Origin: Deltaproteobacteria bacterium
Lineage (GTDB): Bacteria > Desulfobacterota > Syntrophia > Syntrophales > UBA2192
Length of the DNA stretch: 48,458 nt
Assembly: GCA_012728915.1 (NCBI GenBank)
Contig: JAAYEC010000025.1
Span: forward strand, 1 to 48,458
Direction of reading: 5' to 3'
A model generated the notes under the pieces. The model worked only from the letters and a program-made list of their open reading frames with translations, was not told the origin of the DNA and did not search any database. The position numbers and the translations under genes were made by a program. Shown here piece by piece: positions 7,734 to 16,133 of this stretch (position 1 is its first letter; every line of letters begins with the position of its first letter).

Positions 7734-9059
7734 TTATGTAGATTTTCTGATTGTCGTGACGTCGATGTTGTACTTTTTCACCCGGTGCCACAGGCTTCGC
7801 TCCTTGATCCCCAGGATCTGGGCCGCCTTGACCTGCACCCCGTCCGCCCGGGTGAGCGCATCGATGATGAACCGCTTCTCGATTTCCGCCATCCGGTCGT
7901 CGAGGCTGGCCTGCTCGGGGACCTCCTGCATGGCCTGGCCGACCAGGCCCCCCGAGATCTGCACAGGCAGGTGCTGGGGTTCGATCATGCTTTCCTCGGC
8001 CATCACGGCGGCCCGTTCGATCACGTTCTTCAGTTCCCGGACATTGCCGGGCCACTGAAAGCCCATGAGGAGCTGCAGGGCCGCGGATGAAATTTCCGCC
8101 TGTTTCGGGGCCGTCTCCACAAATCCCTGGGCCAGGGCGGGGATGTCCTCCCGCCGTTCCCGCAGGGGCGGCAGATGAAGGGCGAAGACGTTCAGACGGT
8201 AGAAGAGGTCCTCCCTGAACTTCTCCTCCTGGACGAGCTTCATGAGGTTCTTGTTCGTCGAGGCGATGATGCGGATGTCGACATGGATCGGTTTGGTCCC
8301 GCCCACCCGTTCGAACTCCTTTTCCTGGAGGACCCTCAGGAGCTTGGCCTGGGTCGCGAGCGGCATGTCCCCGATCTCGTCGAGCAGGATCGTGCCCCCG
8401 TGGGCCAGTTCGAACTTTCCCCGCTTCTGCGCCGTGGCTCCCGTGAAGGCCCCTTTCTCGTGGCCGAAGAGTTCGCTCTCCAGGAGCCCCTCGGGGATGG
8501 CGACGCAGTTGAGCTTTATGAAGGGCCCTTCCTTCCGCAGGCTGTGCTGGTAGAGGCTCTGGGCGACCAGTTCCTTCCCCGTGCCGCTCTCTCCCGTGAT
8601 GAGCACCGTGGCGTCCGTCGGGGCCACCTTGAGGATCTGGCTGAAGATGCCCCGCATGAGCTTGCTCTGGCCGATGATTTCGGGGAAGAGCTCGCGCGCC
8701 TCGACCTTGGAAAGCAGGCTCGTGACCTGCTCGAAGATGAGGTTGAACTGGCTGATGTCGTCGGCCTTCCGGTCGACGGCGCTCTGCAGCTGGGTTTTCG
8801 GAAACGCGGGAAGATTCTCCGCGTCGCGGATGAATTTCTTGATGGGCCGCAGGATGACCCAGGTGATGAGCAGCGCGCACAGGAAGGTGAACAGCGCGAT
8901 GCCGACGCCCCAGGTCTTGAGGAGCCACGAGGTTTCCTCCGGGTATTTCACGTGGAAATCGACGATCTGGTACGTGACGATCACGGCAAAGACCGTGATA
9001 CCGCTGAAGATGATGGGGATCAGGACGTAGAGGCTGACCTGGAACCGTGACTTCTGCAT
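7734..9059 (-). CDS. Membrane-anchored sigma-54 enhancer-binding activator
   Basis: A 441-residue protein and last gene of the pilus operon, 5 bases after pilC. Two hydrophobic helices (about 8-32 and 46-70) precede a linker and a full AAA+ sigma-54 activation domain. That domain has Walker A GESGTGKE (156-163), the RpoN-contacting loop GAFTGA (203-208) and Walker B GGTILLDEIGDM (221-232). A Fis-type helix-turn-helix (VKAAQILGIKERSLWHRVKK) closes the protein. There is no receiver domain, so it is not an orthodox NtrC response regulator; sensing probably goes through the membrane segment. It likely activates the three -24/-12 promoters found in this window. Confidence 0.88.
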   Translation of the reverse strand: MQKSRFQVSLYVLIPIIFSGITVFAVIVTYQIVDFHVKYPEETSWLLKTWGVGIALFTFLCALLITWVILRPIKKFIRDAENLPAFPKTQLQSAVDRKADDISQFNLIFEQVTSLLSKVEARELFPEIIGQSKLMRGIFSQILKVAPTDATVLITGESGTGKELVAQSLYQHSLRKEGPFIKLNCVAIPEGLLESELFGHEKGAFTGATAQKRGKFELAHGGTILLDEIGDMPLATQAKLLRVLQEKEFERVGGTKPIHVDIRIIASTNKNLMKLVQEEKFREDLFYRLNVFALHLPPLRERREDIPALAQGFVETAPKQAEISSAALQLLMGFQWPGNVRELKNVIERAAVMAEESMIEPQHLPVQISGGLVGQAMQEVPEQASLDDRMAEIEKRFIIDALTRADGVQVKAAQILGIKERSLWHRVKKYNIDVTTIRKST

Positions 9060-9064
9060 GGCGC

Positions 9065-10300
9065 CTAGAATCCCTTCGTGGCAATCTTGGTCAGATCCCA
9101 CATGGGCAGGAAGACGGCCAATGCGAAGAATCCGACGACGAACGCCAGGCCGACGACCAGGACCGGCCCGATGGCATCGGAGAGGCGTTTCACCGCAAAG
9201 GCCACTTCGTCGTCGTAGTGGACGGAGACGGCCTGGAGCATCTCGTCGAGCTGGCCCGACTCTTCCCCGATGGCGACCATCTGGATGACCATGGGGGTGA
9301 AGTATCGTGCCGTGCTGAGGGGCCCCGAGATTCCGCGGCCCTCCTCCACCCGGTCCCGAACCTGGTCGAATTCCCGGGCGATGGCCGTGTTGCCGATCGT
9401 GCCCGAGAGGATCTGCAGGGAGCTCATGACGGGGACGCCGCTTGCCTGGAGGATGGAGAAGATGCTGGCGAAACGCGACATGGCCGCCTTCATGAACAGG
9501 GGGCCCAGGAGGGGGACCCGCAGCAGGAAGGCATCCCGAACGAATTTCCCCTGATCCGTTCTGAGATAGTAGCCCGCCGCCGCGAGGAGTCCGATAAGCG
9601 CCGCGAGCGTGGCGAACCAGTAGTCCGTCAGGAGGTGGTGGAGGAACAGGCTCACCTTCGTCGGCCAGGGCAGCTCGACGCCCACGCGGGCGAAAATGCC
9701 CACGAAACGGGGAATGACGTAGTTGAGCAGCACGAAGAACGCGATGCCCAGGGCCGCCACGACGATGATGGGGTACTGGAGGGCCGATTTCACGTCGGAC
9801 TTGACCTTGTGCTCGTGCTCGAGGATGTAAATGAGCCGCTGCAGGACCTCGGGGATCGTCCCGCTGGCCTCCCCGGCCCTGATCATGCTTCGGTACAGGG
9901 TGTTGAAGGTCTTGGGGTGCTTCGCCATCGCGTCCGAAAGGGGGGAGCCCTCGCGGACATCCTGGGTGATCTCCGAGACGATCTGCCTGAGCTTCGGGTT
10001 GCTCACCTGGACCTCGAGCACCTCCAGGAGCCGCATGATGGGGACGCCGGCCAGGAACATCGTGCGGAACTGCTTCGTGAACAGGATGAGCTCCTGCATC
10101 GAGACCCCGCCCACCCGCTGCTGCAGGCCCTCCCAGGAGATGCCGGGGAGGGCGCCGCGCTCCGATGCGCCCGCGACCCGGGAAGGGATCCAGCCGCGGT
10201 TCAGCAGCAGCGTGCGCGCCGCGTCGGGCGACTCCGCGTCGATGACGCCGGAGATCGTCGCGCCGGTCTCGTTGATGGCTTCGTAGGAATATTTCGGCAT
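9065..10300 (-). CDS. pilC: Type IV pilus / type II secretion inner-membrane platform protein
   Basis: A 411-residue GspF/PilC family protein that links the assembly ATPase to the growing pilus. Two repeated T2SSF domains are visible. The first begins at LILFTKQFRTMFLAGVPI (about residue 70), the second at LLRVPLLGPLFMKAAMSRFA. Hydrophobic helices lie near residues 170-190, 220-245 and 375-400, the usual three-helix topology. The N-terminal MPKYSYEAINETG is typical of the family. The gene follows pilB and precedes the sigma-54 activator. Whether it should be called PilC, MshG or GspF cannot be settled by sequence alone; the context with PilM, N, O and P favours a pilus. Confidence 0.9.
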   Translation of the reverse strand: MPKYSYEAINETGATISGVIDAESPDAARTLLLNRGWIPSRVAGASERGALPGISWEGLQQRVGGVSMQELILFTKQFRTMFLAGVPIMRLLEVLEVQVSNPKLRQIVSEITQDVREGSPLSDAMAKHPKTFNTLYRSMIRAGEASGTIPEVLQRLIYILEHEHKVKSDVKSALQYPIIVVAALGIAFFVLLNYVIPRFVGIFARVGVELPWPTKVSLFLHHLLTDYWFATLAALIGLLAAAGYYLRTDQGKFVRDAFLLRVPLLGPLFMKAAMSRFASIFSILQASGVPVMSSLQILSGTIGNTAIAREFDQVRDRVEEGRGISGPLSTARYFTPMVIQMVAIGEESGQLDEMLQAVSVHYDDEVAFAVKRLSDAIGPVLVVGLAFVVGFFALAVFLPMWDLTKIATKGF

Positions 10301-10446
10301 TCGTCAAACGGTGATTCGTGATGAATGATTGGTGATCCGTGGAAGCAGGAAGAAACCATCCTGCTCTCTCTTCCCTGTTTCCTGTCCCCTTTTCTTCTGC
10401 GTTTCTCTGCTCTTTTTCTTCCCTGTACCCTTGACCCTGAACCCTG
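10301..10446 (-). other. Polypurine/polypyrimidine spacer between pilB and pilC
   Basis: The 146-base gap inside the operon is strongly strand-biased: the plus strand is a run of CTTCC/CCTGTTTCC-type pyrimidines from about 10350 to 10445. It starts with imperfect GTGATnnGTGATnnATGA repeats near 10310-10340. No gene or terminator is recognisable. Such degenerate purine tracts are common between genes in this group of bacteria; the function is unknown. Confidence 0.4.
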
Positions 10447-12162
10447 TTAAACCATCACCGCCGCCGAGGCCTCCTCGATGGTCGTCACGCCGGAGAGAAC
10501 CTTGCTCATGGCGTCGTCCTTGAGGGTCCGGAGCTTCCCCTTCTGCGTGAGGATCCGGCTGATCTCCTGGGCCGCCATCCCCCGCAGGATCATGTCCTGG
10601 ACCTCCTCGTCGTTAAGGACGATCTCGAAGATCCCCGTCCTGCCGCGGTAGCCCGTCCCCATGCAGGCCGGGCAGCCCCGTCCCCGCTGGAAGTTGGCCC
10701 TGTCGATCTTGAGTCCCCAGGCGGCGATCACCTTCTCGTTGGGCCGGTAGCGCTCCACGCAGTAGGGGCAGATCGTCCGGACGAGGCGCTGGGCGAAGGT
10801 CGCCAGCAGCACCGACGAGACGAGGAAACGCTCGATTCCCATGTCGATCAGGCGCGTGATGGCGCCCGCGGCATCGTTGGTGTGCACGGTGCTCAGGACC
10901 CGGTGCCCCGTGAGGGCCGCCTGCACGGAGATGCCAGCCGTTTCGCCGTCTCGGATCTCGCCGACCATGATCACGTCGGGGTCCTGGCGCAGGATGGAGC
11001 GCAGGCCGCTCGCGAAGGTCATGCCGGCCTTGCGGTTCAGCTGCACCTGGCGCACCTTCTCGACGCGGTACTCGACGGGGTCCTCCAGGGTGATGATGTG
11101 GATGTCGGGCCGGTTGATCTCGCGGATGATGGCGTAGAGGCTCGTGCTCTTGCCGCTTCCCGTCGGGCCCGAGCTGAGGATCATCCCGTAGGGCTTGTTG
11201 ATGATGGAGTCGATCTTGTCGCGATCCTCCTTGACCATCCCGAGCCGGTCGAGCGAGTAGACGCCGGCGCCCATGTCGAGCAGCCGCAGGACCAGGTTCT
11301 CGCCGTAGATCGTCGGGATGGAGGAGACGCGGACGTTGATCTCCTTGTTCTCCATCTTGACGGTGAAGCGGCCGTCCTGCGGGATTCGCGAGGTGGCGAT
11401 GTCCATGTTCGCGAGGATCTTGATGCGCGAGATGATGGGCAGGAACATCTGCTTGGGCGGCGCGGGCACCTCGTGGAGACGGCCGTCGATGCGGAACCGC
11501 ACCTGGACGTTTTTCATCTGGGGGCTGATGTGGATGTCGCTCGCCCCCTCCCGGACCGCCTGGGAGATGATCGAGTTGACGAGGCGCACGATGGGCGCCT
11601 CCTCGGCCATCCCCATGATGGAGCTGGGGCTCACCTGGAGGTCGTCGGTGTACTCGGCGGCCGCCTCGGCATCGAAGCCGGAGTCGAACTTCATCTCCTC
11701 GAGGCTCTCCAGCACGCCGCCGAGGCCCGACTGCATCCCGTAGATCTGGCCGATGAGCTGGTTGAGCTCGCGCTCCGTGCAGACGACCGTCTCGACCTCC
11801 TCGTTGGTGAGCGACTCGATGTAATCGAGGGCGTTGATGTCCACCGGGTCCGTCATGGCGACGGTGAGCAGACGGCCCTTGCGCTTCAGCGGAGCGGCCT
11901 GGTTCTTCTGGGCGATGTCGGCCGTGAAGACGCCGGCGAGGCTGAGGTCAACGGGGTACCTGTCGGGGTGGTATTTCTCGATCTTGAGCTGGCGGCTCAG
12001 CAGGTCGACCATCTGGGTTTCGGACAGGATGCCCTGCTGGATCAGGAGTTTGCCGAGCTTCAACCCCGTCTTCTTCTGCTCGTCGAGGAAGTGCCTCAGC
12101 TGGTCCTCGTTGAGGACCTCGGCATCGATGAGCATCTCCCCCAGCTTCTTTCGGACTCTCAA
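10447..12162 (-). CDS. pilB: Type IV pilus assembly ATPase (PilB/GspE/MshE)
   Basis: A 571-residue extension ATPase. An N-terminal MshEN/GspE-N region (RKKLGEMLIDAEVLNEDQL) is followed by the secretion ATPase core. The core has Walker A GPTGSGKST (332-340), Asp box ITLEDPVEYR (357-366), Walker B DPDVIMVGEIRD (394-405) and His box LTGHRVLSTVHTND. A zinc-binding tetracysteine follows (C465-x2-C468 and C497-x2-C500). Reading stays open far upstream into the preceding gene, but the protein family begins at LRVRKKLGEML. This fixes a TTG start at 12162, which has AAAGG eight bases upstream. The length then matches the family. It powers pilin polymerisation at the inner membrane. Confidence 0.9.
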   Translation of the reverse strand: MRVRKKLGEMLIDAEVLNEDQLRHFLDEQKKTGLKLGKLLIQQGILSETQMVDLLSRQLKIEKYHPDRYPVDLSLAGVFTADIAQKNQAAPLKRKGRLLTVAMTDPVDINALDYIESLTNEEVETVVCTERELNQLIGQIYGMQSGLGGVLESLEEMKFDSGFDAEAAAEYTDDLQVSPSSIMGMAEEAPIVRLVNSIISQAVREGASDIHISPQMKNVQVRFRIDGRLHEVPAPPKQMFLPIISRIKILANMDIATSRIPQDGRFTVKMENKEINVRVSSIPTIYGENLVLRLLDMGAGVYSLDRLGMVKEDRDKIDSIINKPYGMILSSGPTGSGKSTSLYAIIREINRPDIHIITLEDPVEYRVEKVRQVQLNRKAGMTFASGLRSILRQDPDVIMVGEIRDGETAGISVQAALTGHRVLSTVHTNDAAGAITRLIDMGIERFLVSSVLLATFAQRLVRTICPYCVERYRPNEKVIAAWGLKIDRANFQRGRGCPACMGTGYRGRTGIFEIVLNDEEVQDMILRGMAAQEISRILTQKGKLRTLKDDAMSKVLSGVTTIEEASAAVMV

Positions 12163-12254
12163 GGCCTTGCCCTTTCTTTCCTTCGGGTGTTCCGTTTGTC
12201 CATTCTCGCTGCGGCCGGCGTGTCCCGGCGGGACGCGGACCGGGGGTGCGTCGA

Positions 12255-13400
12255 TCAATCGGGTCCCGGTGCGCTCCCGGTCTGCACGCCAGCTGCATCC
12301 CTCGGAATATTCTTCCGGAACAGGATCCCTGCCGTCTGCCCGGATGCGCCCGGCGGCGAGCCGGCCATGGCCGCCGAGGGATGCCACGGGTTCAACGTCG
12401 AGGACGCCAGGGGGTGGACGGTCTTGTCCGAGATCCGCGCCTGGTAGACCGTTCCCGCCCGGTCCCCCGGGTCCACGGCCCCGTCCCGCTTGATCGAGAC
12501 CCCCGCGAGGAAGGCCAGGACCGCCACGACCAGCACGGCCGCAACCCCCCACCCCATCGCCCGTTTTCTTCTGCGCTGGGATACGCGGTTTCGGAGGCAG
12601 GACTGAACGAGAAACCATCCCGCCCGGGATCGGTTGCGGACTATCATCGCCAGGATGACCTGATGGCAGAGCATCACGACCTTTCGCGGCACGCCCCCCG
12701 TAGCCGTGTAGATGGCCGCCAGGGCCGGCAGGGTGAACTCGACAGGCTCGTGGCCGGCCTGGCTCGCCTGCGCGATGCGGTGTTCGATCATCCGGCGCAT
12801 CTGCGTGAAATCCAGCGGCCTGAGCCGCAGGCAGACGTTCATCCGGTCGGCGAAGTTCTCCCGGCGCTCGAGGATCGCGTTGAACTCCGGCTGGGCGAAG
12901 AGAACGATCTGCAGGAGCTTGAACCGGTTCGTCTCGTAGTTCAGGAATTCCCGCAGGATCTCGATGCAGAACCCGGGCAGCTTCTGCCCCTCGTCGATGA
13001 TCAGGACGACGACCTTGTCCTCGTCGACCCCCCGGCGGAACAGGTGCTGCTTAATCGCCTCCTTGAGCTGCCACTCCGTGAGACCGTGGACGGACTCCAC
13101 GGCTCCCATCATCCGGGCGATGCCGGCCAGAAACTGGATGGGCCCGCCGAAATCGGGATCCATGAGCAGGTGGAACTCCACGGACCCGTCCCCGTGAAGC
13201 TTTCGGATCAGCATGCGCGACAGCGTCGTTTTCCCCGTCCCCACGTCCCCGATGACCACGTTGAGCCCCCGGCGCAGGCGGATGGAGATCTCCAGCTGCT
13301 GGAGGCAGTTCACGTGCTGGGGGGCCTCGAAGAAGAACTCCGGCTCCGGGGAGTTGGAGAAGGGTTCCCGGTCGAGGTTGAGGATCTCGAAGTAACTCAT
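12255..13400 (-). CDS. ExeA/MshM-like AAA ATPase with C-terminal membrane helix
   Basis: A 381-residue protein. Its opening, YFEILNLDREPFSNSPEPEF, is typical of the ExeA/GspA/MshM ATPase family. Walker A is GDVGTGKT (51-58) and Walker B is VVLIIDE (131-137). After a basic RRRKR stretch, one hydrophobic helix at about 281-300 leads to a short periplasmic tail without a peptidoglycan-binding domain. In related systems these ATPases help insert or assemble the secretin across the cell wall. Its start codon overlaps the stop of the secretin gene by 4 bases (ATGA), which indicates translational coupling. Confidence 0.88.
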   Translation of the reverse strand: MSYFEILNLDREPFSNSPEPEFFFEAPQHVNCLQQLEISIRLRRGLNVVIGDVGTGKTTLSRMLIRKLHGDGSVEFHLLMDPDFGGPIQFLAGIARMMGAVESVHGLTEWQLKEAIKQHLFRRGVDEDKVVVLIIDEGQKLPGFCIEILREFLNYETNRFKLLQIVLFAQPEFNAILERRENFADRMNVCLRLRPLDFTQMRRMIEHRIAQASQAGHEPVEFTLPALAAIYTATGGVPRKVVMLCHQVILAMIVRNRSRAGWFLVQSCLRNRVSQRRRKRAMGWGVAAVLVVAVLAFLAGVSIKRDGAVDPGDRAGTVYQARISDKTVHPLASSTLNPWHPSAAMAGSPPGASGQTAGILFRKNIPRDAAGVQTGSAPGPD

Positions 13401-15049
13401 GGCTGCTTGCCCGGGGTCGTCCCGGAAGCCTCCTTCCTAGCCGGGGCCGTGACCTCGGCGGGCGCGTTCGTTGCTGCGGCTGCTGGTTCTGCCTGGAGGG
13501 CCGCCTGGGCTTTCAGGATGTGCGGCGTGATGAAGATGAGCACCTCTTCCATCGTCTCGGCCCGGTCATCAGCCTTGAACAGGTAGCCGATGCCCGGGAT
13601 GTCCTTGAGGCCGGGGATGCCCGTGTCGGTCAGCAGGGTGCGCTGCTTCGTCAGGCCGGAGATCACGACGGTCTCCGTATCCTGCACGATGAGGGTCGTC
13701 TCGGTCTGCTTCTTGATGATGTAGGGGTTGCCCTGGACGCTGCGGGTCGAGTCCACCTCGTCCTTCTTGACCTTGATCTTCATCTTGAGGTTCCTGCCGT
13801 CGATCACGTGCGGGGTGATCTCGAGCCGCAGCACGGCGTCCTCGAACTTGACCTCCTGGGTTACGACGCCGCTCGAGGTGCTTGTCGCCACGTAGGGGAC
13901 CCGCTCGCCGTTTTCCGTGTAGGCCATCTGGTTGTCCAGCGTCGTGATGGAGGGGCTCGACAGGATGTTGAGCTTGCCGTCTTTCTGCAGGGCCTGGAGC
14001 TGCATCTCCAGGACACTGCCGCCGATCGTCCCGAAGATGAGGCCGAGCGACCCCGCACCGCCCGCTGCGGCAATGGCCGCGGGGTTGGCCGGGAAGTTCA
14101 GGCCGAAGCCCTGGCCGGCGATGCCCGTCGAGCCGTAGGTCGGCGTGTAGCCGCCCGCCGTGGGGGGCGTCGTCGTCGACCCGCCCGAGCCGCCCGGCGT
14201 GACGTAGTAGTTCTGGCCCCCCCACCGGTTGGCGTAGACGCCGCCCCACTGCACGCCGAGGGCCCGCGCCGTGTCCTTCGAGGCCTCGACGATGTTGGCC
14301 TTGATGAGGATCTGGGCCGTGGGCTTGTCGAGACGCTCGATCATGGGGATCATCCGCTTGAGATCGTCCCGGGTGGCCTGAATGATCATGGAGTTGGTGT
14401 GCTGGTCGACGAGGATGGAGCCGCGGACCTTGCCGTCCCGGTCCTTCGTCAGGAGCTCCTTCAGGCTGTCGCGGAGCTTCGCCGCGTCTGCGTAGTCCAC
14501 GGAGACGACCATGGTGAGGAGCTTCTGGCCGCGGATGCGGTCCCGGGCGGCGTCGAGCTTGATGTCGCGCTCCATGTCCTCAACGGTCATGACGCGGATG
14601 ATGTCGCCCTCCCAGGAGTAGGAAAGGCCGTTGGTTTTCAGGATCCCCAGGAAGGCCTGGTCCCATGGCTTGCTCTCGATGTTGATCGAGGTTTCTCCCT
14701 TGACGCCCGAGCGCAGCATGATGTTCACGTCGGCCGCCTGGGCCAGGGCGCGGAGAATGACGTTGATGTCCACGTTGTGCATCCTCAGCGAAACGCGGCG
14801 CGTGGGCAGGGGCTTTTCCTTCCGGGCCGCCTCGTCCGTGACCAGTTCGTCCTCCTCGAGGGGCGGCATGTCCATGATCCGCGCCCGCGGTGTCGGCGAG
14901 TGGCCCTTCGAGGTATCCGCCATGGTGCTCCACTTTTCAAAGAAGGGGTCTTTCACCCGTTTGAGATCCTTCGCGCATCCCGCGAGCGAAAGACCGATCA
15001 CAGGAATGAAGAACCAGCACATCCACCGGGTAAGGGCTCTGGGTTTCAA
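13397..15049 (-). CDS. pilQ: Secretin lipoprotein of the pilus system (PilQ/MshL type)
   Basis: A 550-residue outer-membrane secretin. The N-terminus carries a lipoprotein signal with lipobox LAGC (Cys25). A secretin/TonB short N-terminal domain lies at about 85-155 (RVSLRMHNVDINVILRALAQ). An N1/NolW-like segment follows, then the C-terminal secretin barrel (EVKFEDAVLRLEITPHV, TVVISGLTKQRTLLTDTG, VLIFITPHI). A Gly/Pro/Thr-rich insert sits at about 280-310. The start is TTG at 15049 with GAGGAG 7 bases upstream. It forms the pore through which the pilus leaves. The lipoprotein signal and the ExeA-like partner resemble MSHA (MshL) systems more than classical PilQ. Confidence 0.9.
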   Translation of the reverse strand: MKPRALTRWMCWFFIPVIGLSLAGCAKDLKRVKDPFFEKWSTMADTSKGHSPTPRARIMDMPPLEEDELVTDEAARKEKPLPTRRVSLRMHNVDINVILRALAQAADVNIMLRSGVKGETSINIESKPWDQAFLGILKTNGLSYSWEGDIIRVMTVEDMERDIKLDAARDRIRGQKLLTMVVSVDYADAAKLRDSLKELLTKDRDGKVRGSILVDQHTNSMIIQATRDDLKRMIPMIERLDKPTAQILIKANIVEASKDTARALGVQWGGVYANRWGGQNYYVTPGGSGGSTTTPPTAGGYTPTYGSTGIAGQGFGLNFPANPAAIAAAGGAGSLGLIFGTIGGSVLEMQLQALQKDGKLNILSSPSITTLDNQMAYTENGERVPYVATSTSSGVVTQEVKFEDAVLRLEITPHVIDGRNLKMKIKVKKDEVDSTRSVQGNPYIIKKQTETTLIVQDTETVVISGLTKQRTLLTDTGIPGLKDIPGIGYLFKADDRAETMEEVLIFITPHILKAQAALQAEPAAAATNAPAEVTAPARKEASGTTPGKQP

Positions 15050-15061
15050 GGCCTGTCTCCT

Positions 15062-15550
15062 CTAGAAGGTTTCGTCCTTCAGTTTGATGACGACATTTCT
15101 CTGGTTCTGCCGGTCGGTAATGACCACCCGGGTGGGCTCCACGCTCTTGAGGAAGAAAGCGCTGCCGAAATCGAGCTTCTCGCCGACCCGGTACGTGCTG
15201 CCGTTGATGACGGCCAGCTTCTTCTCGCCCATGTCGACATAACCCGAATAGACGATGTCCGGACCGCCCGTCCCCCCCGGCCCCGCCTTCGGCGCGGACG
15301 GCATGACTTTCCTGTAGAAGGGGTCTTTCGCCCAGGCCGCCTCGGCCCTGGCGATCACGTAATTCTCGGTCGGGGAGGCAGACACCTTCTTGAGCTCCGC
15401 GGCGATCTCCTGGATGATCTTCTCCGAACCCGAGTACTGGTCCGCCGGTTTCGCCCCCTGCCCCGTGACGGCCGGCCACAGGTGGTACACAAGGGCCAGG
15501 AGGATCGAGAAAATCATGGCGCTGACGATGATCTTTTCACGCTTGCTCAT
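15062..15550 (-). CDS. pilP: PilP-like pilus assembly protein
   Basis: A 162-residue bitopic protein with one N-terminal hydrophobic helix (about 8-28) and a periplasmic domain. The C-terminal half has the PilP/GspC HR-like pattern: YSGYVDMGEKKLAVINGSTY, then VGEKLDFGSAFFLKSVEPTR. In type IV pilus systems PilP connects the PilN-PilO dimer to the secretin. The assignment rests on this pattern and on gene order (PilM-N, O, P, secretin). Unlike typical PilP it lacks a clear lipobox Cys. Confidence 0.75.
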   Translation of the reverse strand: MSKREKIIVSAMIFSILLALVYHLWPAVTGQGAKPADQYSGSEKIIQEIAAELKKVSASPTENYVIARAEAAWAKDPFYRKVMPSAPKAGPGGTGGPDIVYSGYVDMGEKKLAVINGSTYRVGEKLDFGSAFFLKSVEPTRVVITDRQNQRNVVIKLKDETF

Positions 15551-15588
15551 TCAGCCATTCCTCTCGTGGAGCCCGCCCGCGCCGCAGA

Positions 15589-16122
15589 TCAGCCGACGGC
15601 GAGCCACACCTTGAGCCGGAACTCCTTGACCCCCGGCATCTGCTGGATTTCGATCTCCTCGATCTTCTCGAGGTAGGGCCGGTCGCCCAGTTCGATCAGG
15701 AAATTCCGGAAATGGTAATAGTCCCCCTTCAGGGTCGCATTCACCAGCATGGTCGACGAGCCGCCGACCAGGGTGTTGATGTCGGGGCTGACGGCCACGA
15801 GGTCGAGCTTCGCCTTCAGGGCCATGTCCCGGAAGATCGCGGAGATCCTGTCCTTCTGATCCCCCGAGAGCTTCGCCTTCGCCGGCAGCGGGAGGTGACG
15901 CTCGGCCTTGACCTTCATCCGGTCGATGAGCTGCTTGGTCATGGGCGCATAGCTCTGGTGGGTCTTGACCTTCGTGTTGAGCTCGGAGATCTCCGCGTCC
16001 AGCCTCGTGATGGTCCGGTAGTTGTAGAAGCCGATCCACACGAGGATCAGGATGATGCCGATCCCGGCGATCAGCAGTGTCACGCTCCGCGTCGCGAAGG
16101 GGATGTTTTTCCTCATTTCCAT
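15589..16122 (-). CDS. pilO: PilO-like pilus assembly protein
   Basis: A 177-residue protein with one N-terminal membrane helix (LLIAGIGIILILVWIGF, about 16-33). A coiled-coil region follows (ITRLDAEISELNTKVKTHQ), then a ferredoxin-like periplasmic domain ending KEFRLKVWLAVG. PilO pairs with PilN beneath the secretin. The gene lies 11 bases after the PilM-PilN fusion and 38 bases before pilP. A second ATG (16116) is an equally possible start. Confidence 0.78.
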   Translation of the reverse strand: MEMRKNIPFATRSVTLLIAGIGIILILVWIGFYNYRTITRLDAEISELNTKVKTHQSYAPMTKQLIDRMKVKAERHLPLPAKAKLSGDQKDRISAIFRDMALKAKLDLVAVSPDINTLVGGSSTMLVNATLKGDYYHFRNFLIELGDRPYLEKIEEIEIQQMPGVKEFRLKVWLAVG

Positions 16123-16133
16123 GGTTCACCCGG

